Assembly: GCA_002383105.1 (NCBI GenBank)
Contig: DFXC01000048.1
Span: forward strand, 1-8,038
DNA: 8,038 nucleotides
Direction of reading: 5' to 3'
DNA from: Hyphomicrobiaceae bacterium UBA4118
GTDB lineage: Bacteria; Pseudomonadota; Alphaproteobacteria; Rhizobiales; Methyloligellaceae
In this document: positions 5,710 through 8,038 of the stretch, piece after piece
Layout: each line of letters begins with the position of its first letter
Position numbering within the stretch: position 1 is the first letter of the stretch
Made by a program: the position numbers and the translations under genes
The notes under the pieces: model-generated
What the model saw: the letters and a program-made list of their open reading frames with translations, nothing else
Told to the model about the DNA's origin: nothing
The model's database searches: none

Positions 5710-6663
5710 TTGGCCAACGCGCAGGAGAGAACGCTTCAGCCTTTCCCGGCCGAGGAAGCCGAGGCCCATGGATTGGCGGCGCGCATGCCTGCGCTCCTCA
5801 TCGAGGCGCAGCGGGTTGCCCACACCGTCACCCATGGCAGCCATGGGCGGCGCCGCGCCGGCCCCGGCGAAACTTTTTGGCAGTTCCGTCATTACGACCA
5901 GAATGACTCCCTTTCAGGCGTCGATTGGCGGCGCTCGGCAAGCTCGGACCATCTGTTCGTGCGCGAGCGCGAATGGGAGGCGGCCCATACGGTCTGGCTC
6001 TGGGTCGATCTTTCGCCCTCCATGCGCTTCCGCTCGTCGCTGTCGAAGACCTCGAAGGAAAGCCGCGTCGTGGTTCTGGCGCTTGCCTTGACCGAGCTTC
6101 TCGCCCGCGGCGGCGAGCGCGTCGGGCTGCTCGGCGGCCGGCCCTTTAGGGGACGCAACGCCGGGCGCCGCGTCGCCGAGGTTCTCATGCGCGAGACCGC
6201 CGACGCGAGCCTGCCGCCTGCCGCCAAATTGAGCCGCTTCTCCGAATGCCTCTTGTTCAGCGATTTCCTCGAGCCGGTGGCAGAGACGACGGAGCGGCTT
6301 CAGGAAATCGCGGCGCAAGGGGTGCGCGGCCATCTCGTCGAGGTGCTCGATCCCGCCGAGGAGACGCTTCCTTACGCCGGCCGCACCGAGTTCGCCGCAA
6401 GCGAAGGCCGGGACAGAGTGATCGCCGGCCGCGCCGAGAATTTGCGCGAACGTTATCAGGAGCGGATCAAGCAGCATCGCAAGGACCTTGCCGAAACCAC
6501 GCGGCGGCTCGGCTGGTCCTTCCTCGTGCATCACACCGACCGTCCGGCAGAGGAGGTGGTGCTCGCCATCCACAATCGCCTCGCCGGTCTTGAGCGCGAC
6601 TATCGCTATCGCGCGCCGCGGCCCGTCGCGGGCGGCGAGGCAGCAGCGGACCTCAAGCCATGA
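5710..6663 (+). CDS. DUF58 domain-containing protein (VWA-like MoxR partner), TTG start
   Basis: This 317-residue protein belongs to DUF58, usually encoded beside moxR and thought to be a partner or adaptor of the ATPase. The core signature is HGRRRAGPGETFWQFRHYDQND (residues 45-66), VDWRRSASSDHLFVREREWE (71-90), and VWLWVDLSPSM (95-105). In the last, D100, S102 and S104 form an intact DxSxS metal-ion-dependent adhesion-site motif. LALALTELLARGGERVGLLGG follows as the next helix and strand. No membrane segment is visible; this version looks soluble, unlike DUF58 proteins with N-terminal TM helices. I chose TTG 5710 because a good Shine-Dalgarno precedes it and the family alignment starts before the first in-frame ATG (M26, base 5785), with LAARMPALLIEAQRVA matching the usual N-terminal helix. 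Its stop overlaps the next start codon as ATGA. Confidence 0.93.
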   Translation: MANAQERTLQPFPAEEAEAHGLAARMPALLIEAQRVAHTVTHGSHGRRRAGPGETFWQFRHYDQNDSLSGVDWRRSASSDHLFVREREWEAAHTVWLWVDLSPSMRFRSSLSKTSKESRVVVLALALTELLARGGERVGLLGGRPFRGRNAGRRVAEVLMRETADASLPPAAKLSRFSECLLFSDFLEPVAETTERLQEIAAQGVRGHLVEVLDPAEETLPYAGRTEFAASEGRDRVIAGRAENLRERYQERIKQHRKDLAETTRRLGWSFLVHHTDRPAEEVVLAIHNRLAGLERDYRYRAPRPVAGGEAAADLKP

Positions 6664-8038
6664 TGACGATCGGCGCCATCGGCTTCCTTCAGCCCTGGAT
6701 TTTGGTGGCGCTCGCGGCGCTTCCCGCGATCTGGTGGCTGCTCAGGCTCACTCCGCCGAGCCCGCAAGTGGTGGTGTTCCCGCCGACGCGGCTTCTGAAG
6801 GACCTTAAATCCACCGACGAGACGCCGGCCCACAGCCCCTGGTGGCTGACGGCACTGCGCATGCTGCTGGCGGCCGTGATCATCCTTGCCCTGGCGCGGC
6901 CCGTGCTCAACCCCGACCGGCAGACCTTCACCGGCTCCGGCCCGCTCCTCCTCGTCATCGACAATGGCTGGGCCTCGGCATCCCATTGGCCTGAGCGCCG
7001 TGAGGCGATCGAGGCGGCCATCGACCGGGCCGGACGCAACGGCCGCACCGTCGTGCTGGCGCCGACCGCTCCCGGCCAGCCGGTCAGCGACCCGCTCAGC
7101 CCCGACCAGGCGCGCGAGCGCGTGGGCGGCTTGGTGCCTGAGCCCTATGCGCCCGACCGCGCCGCCCTTGCGACGGCGCTTGGGCGCGATCTTGGCGGCA
7201 AGACTGACTACAGCGTGCTGTGGCTTTCCGACGGCCTCGACTATGGAGAGGGGGCAGACTTCGCGGCGGGCCTTGCCAAGCTTGCGGGCTCGACCGGCAG
7301 CTTCACCGTGCTCCGACCGGGCAAGGACGACGCTGCCCTTGGTGTCGGTCAAGCCTCAGGCGACGGCGGCGAGCTTACCGCCCGCGTCCTGAGCGGCGCC
7401 GACGGTCCGCGTTCAGGCGTGGTCAAGGCGCTCACCGGCCGCAGCGAGCCTTTGGGCGAGGCGACATTCTCTATCGCGCAAGGAGCCCGCGAGGCCACGG
7501 CTCGCTTCGACCTCCCGCTCGAGATTCGCAATCAGGTGGCGCGCATCGAGATCGCAGGCGAGCGGTCGGCAGGCGCCATCCACCTTCTCGACGCGCGCTC
7601 GCAATGGCACCGGGTCGGCATCGTCTCGGGCGAATCGCGGGAGGCGGCCCAGCCTTTGCTCTCGCCCCTCTATTATGTCCAGCGCGCGCTCTCCCCCTAC
7701 GCCGACGTCATCACGCCGAGCGAGGGCAATGTCGCGACCGCCGTGCATGAGCTCATCGCCCAGAAGGTCTCGACCATCGTGCTCGCCGATATCGGCAAGC
7801 TCGTCGCCGGCACGCAGGAAGAGCTCGACGCCTGGCTTAAATCGGGCGGCGTGCTCATCCGTTTTGCGGGACCGAGACTCGAGCAGGGCGGCGATGAGCT
7901 TCTTCCTACCCCCTTGCGCCACGGCGGCCGCTCCCTTGGCGGGTCTCTGTCCTGGAGCACGCCGCAATCGCTTGCGCCGTTCGAGGAGAAGAGCCCGTTC
8001 CGCGGTCTTGCCATACCGGATGACGTGAAGGTCAACCG
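6660..8038 (+). CDS. BatA-like/DUF4159-type membrane protein, 3' truncated by window edge
   Basis: The frame starts at ATG 6660 (a second ATG follows at once, at 6663) and is open for 459 codons to the window end, so the stop and C-terminus are missing. Related proteins are about 900-950 residues and end in a DUF4159 domain, not seen here. The N-terminus has the aerotolerance-regulator type double membrane segment: FLQPWILVALAALPAIWWLL (residues 9-28), then VVFPPTRLL, then WWLTALRMLLAAVIILALA (61-79) before RPVLNP. A VWA-like domain follows with LLLVIDNGWAS (96-106) and VLWLSDGLD (186-194). Its MIDAS is degenerate, since Asp101 is followed by NGWAS instead of xSxS. Residues from about 325 (HRVGIVSGES...) to about 430 (WLKSGGVLIRFAGPRL) look like the glutamine-amidotransferase-like Rossmann region seen in this family. 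The start overlaps the DUF58 stop (ATGA). It is probably the inner-membrane member of the MoxR system. Confidence 0.9.
   Translation, partial: MMTIGAIGFLQPWILVALAALPAIWWLLRLTPPSPQVVVFPPTRLLKDLKSTDETPAHSPWWLTALRMLLAAVIILALARPVLNPDRQTFTGSGPLLLVIDNGWASASHWPERREAIEAAIDRAGRNGRTVVLAPTAPGQPVSDPLSPDQARERVGGLVPEPYAPDRAALATALGRDLGGKTDYSVLWLSDGLDYGEGADFAAGLAKLAGSTGSFTVLRPGKDDAALGVGQASGDGGELTARVLSGADGPRSGVVKALTGRSEPLGEATFSIAQGAREATARFDLPLEIRNQVARIEIAGERSAGAIHLLDARSQWHRVGIVSGESREAAQPLLSPLYYVQRALSPYADVITPSEGNVATAVHELIAQKVSTIVLADIGKLVAGTQEELDAWLKSGGVLIRFAGPRLEQGGDELLPTPLRHGGRSLGGSLSWSTPQSLAPFEEKSPFRGLAIPDDVKVN

Noticed and set aside
5831..5847. Inverted repeat CCCATGG-CAG-CCATGGG inside the DUF58 gene
   Set aside because: It codes for the THGSHG part of a family motif and has no regulatory context.
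5914..6573. 219-codon - strand frame opposite DUF58
   Set aside because: It is the antisense shadow of a recognised gene, without any family motif.
6606..7352. 248-codon - strand frame, and Arg/Pro-rich + strand frames at 6886-7392 and 7220-7750
   Set aside because: All overlap the continuous 459-codon frame from 6660, which has membrane segments and family motifs; these others are compositionally biased shadows.
1..8038. Search for CRISPR arrays, tRNA genes, insertion sequences, phage or toxin-antitoxin genes
   Set aside because: No spaced direct repeats, tRNA-like folds, transposase motifs or terminal inverted repeats with duplications were seen apart from the single palindrome at 802-895.

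Overview
The window is GC-rich, densely coding chromosomal DNA of an alphaproteobacterium, most likely in the Hyphomicrobiales/Rhizobiales. This rests on the GroEL type, on three families I recognise as typical of that class (DUF1285, DUF6111 and a DUF4159 protein with a BatA-like N-terminus), and on an intergenic palindromic repeat whose chance translations (ARLDRAIQ, MPAKAGIQ) are familiar from these genomes. The genus cannot be named from the sequence alone. I see no tRNA, rRNA, transposase, CRISPR array, phage gene or plasmid gene.

Layout. (a) 1-698, + strand: the C-terminal part of the chaperonin GroEL, followed by a Rho-independent terminator at about 738-769. (b) 802-895: a large composite palindrome of the REP/REPIN type, ending one base before the Shine-Dalgarno sequence of the next gene. 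(c) 911-1735, + strand: a DUF72 (YecE-like) protein. (d) 1840-2328, + strand: a small, unrecognised protein with three predicted membrane segments. (e) 2349-3626, 3638-3898 and 3977-4534, all - strand: read in transcription order these are DUF1285, DUF6111 and the CCA-adding enzyme, closely spaced and probably one operon. (f) 4535-4703: a 169-base divergent intergenic region. (g) 4704-5702, 5710-6663 and 6660-8038, all + strand: a MoxR AAA+ ATPase, a DUF58 protein with an intact MIDAS-like motif, and a large membrane-anchored DUF4159-type protein that runs off the window.

How the genes fit together. The right-hand operon is a MoxR/VWA system: a MoxR ATPase encoded with DUF58 and membrane-tethered VWA-like proteins, generally thought to act as a chaperone or assembly machine at the inner membrane. 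Its genes are tightly coupled: moxR and DUF58 are separated by 7 bases with a TTG start, and DUF58 and the next gene overlap as ATGA. The opposing operon joins tRNA 3'-end maturation (cca) to two small uncharacterised proteins. From memory, related genomes carry a NUDIX CoA pyrophosphatase gene in this operon, and there is no room for it here.

Nothing here is clearly a new system. The best leads are the palindrome joined to the DUF72 ribosome-binding site, the unusual start and coupling of the DUF58 gene, a Glu-for-Asp change in the catalytic carboxylate motif of the CCA enzyme, the apparent missing NUDIX gene, and the unexplained role of the divergent MoxR/DUF1285 neighbourhood.
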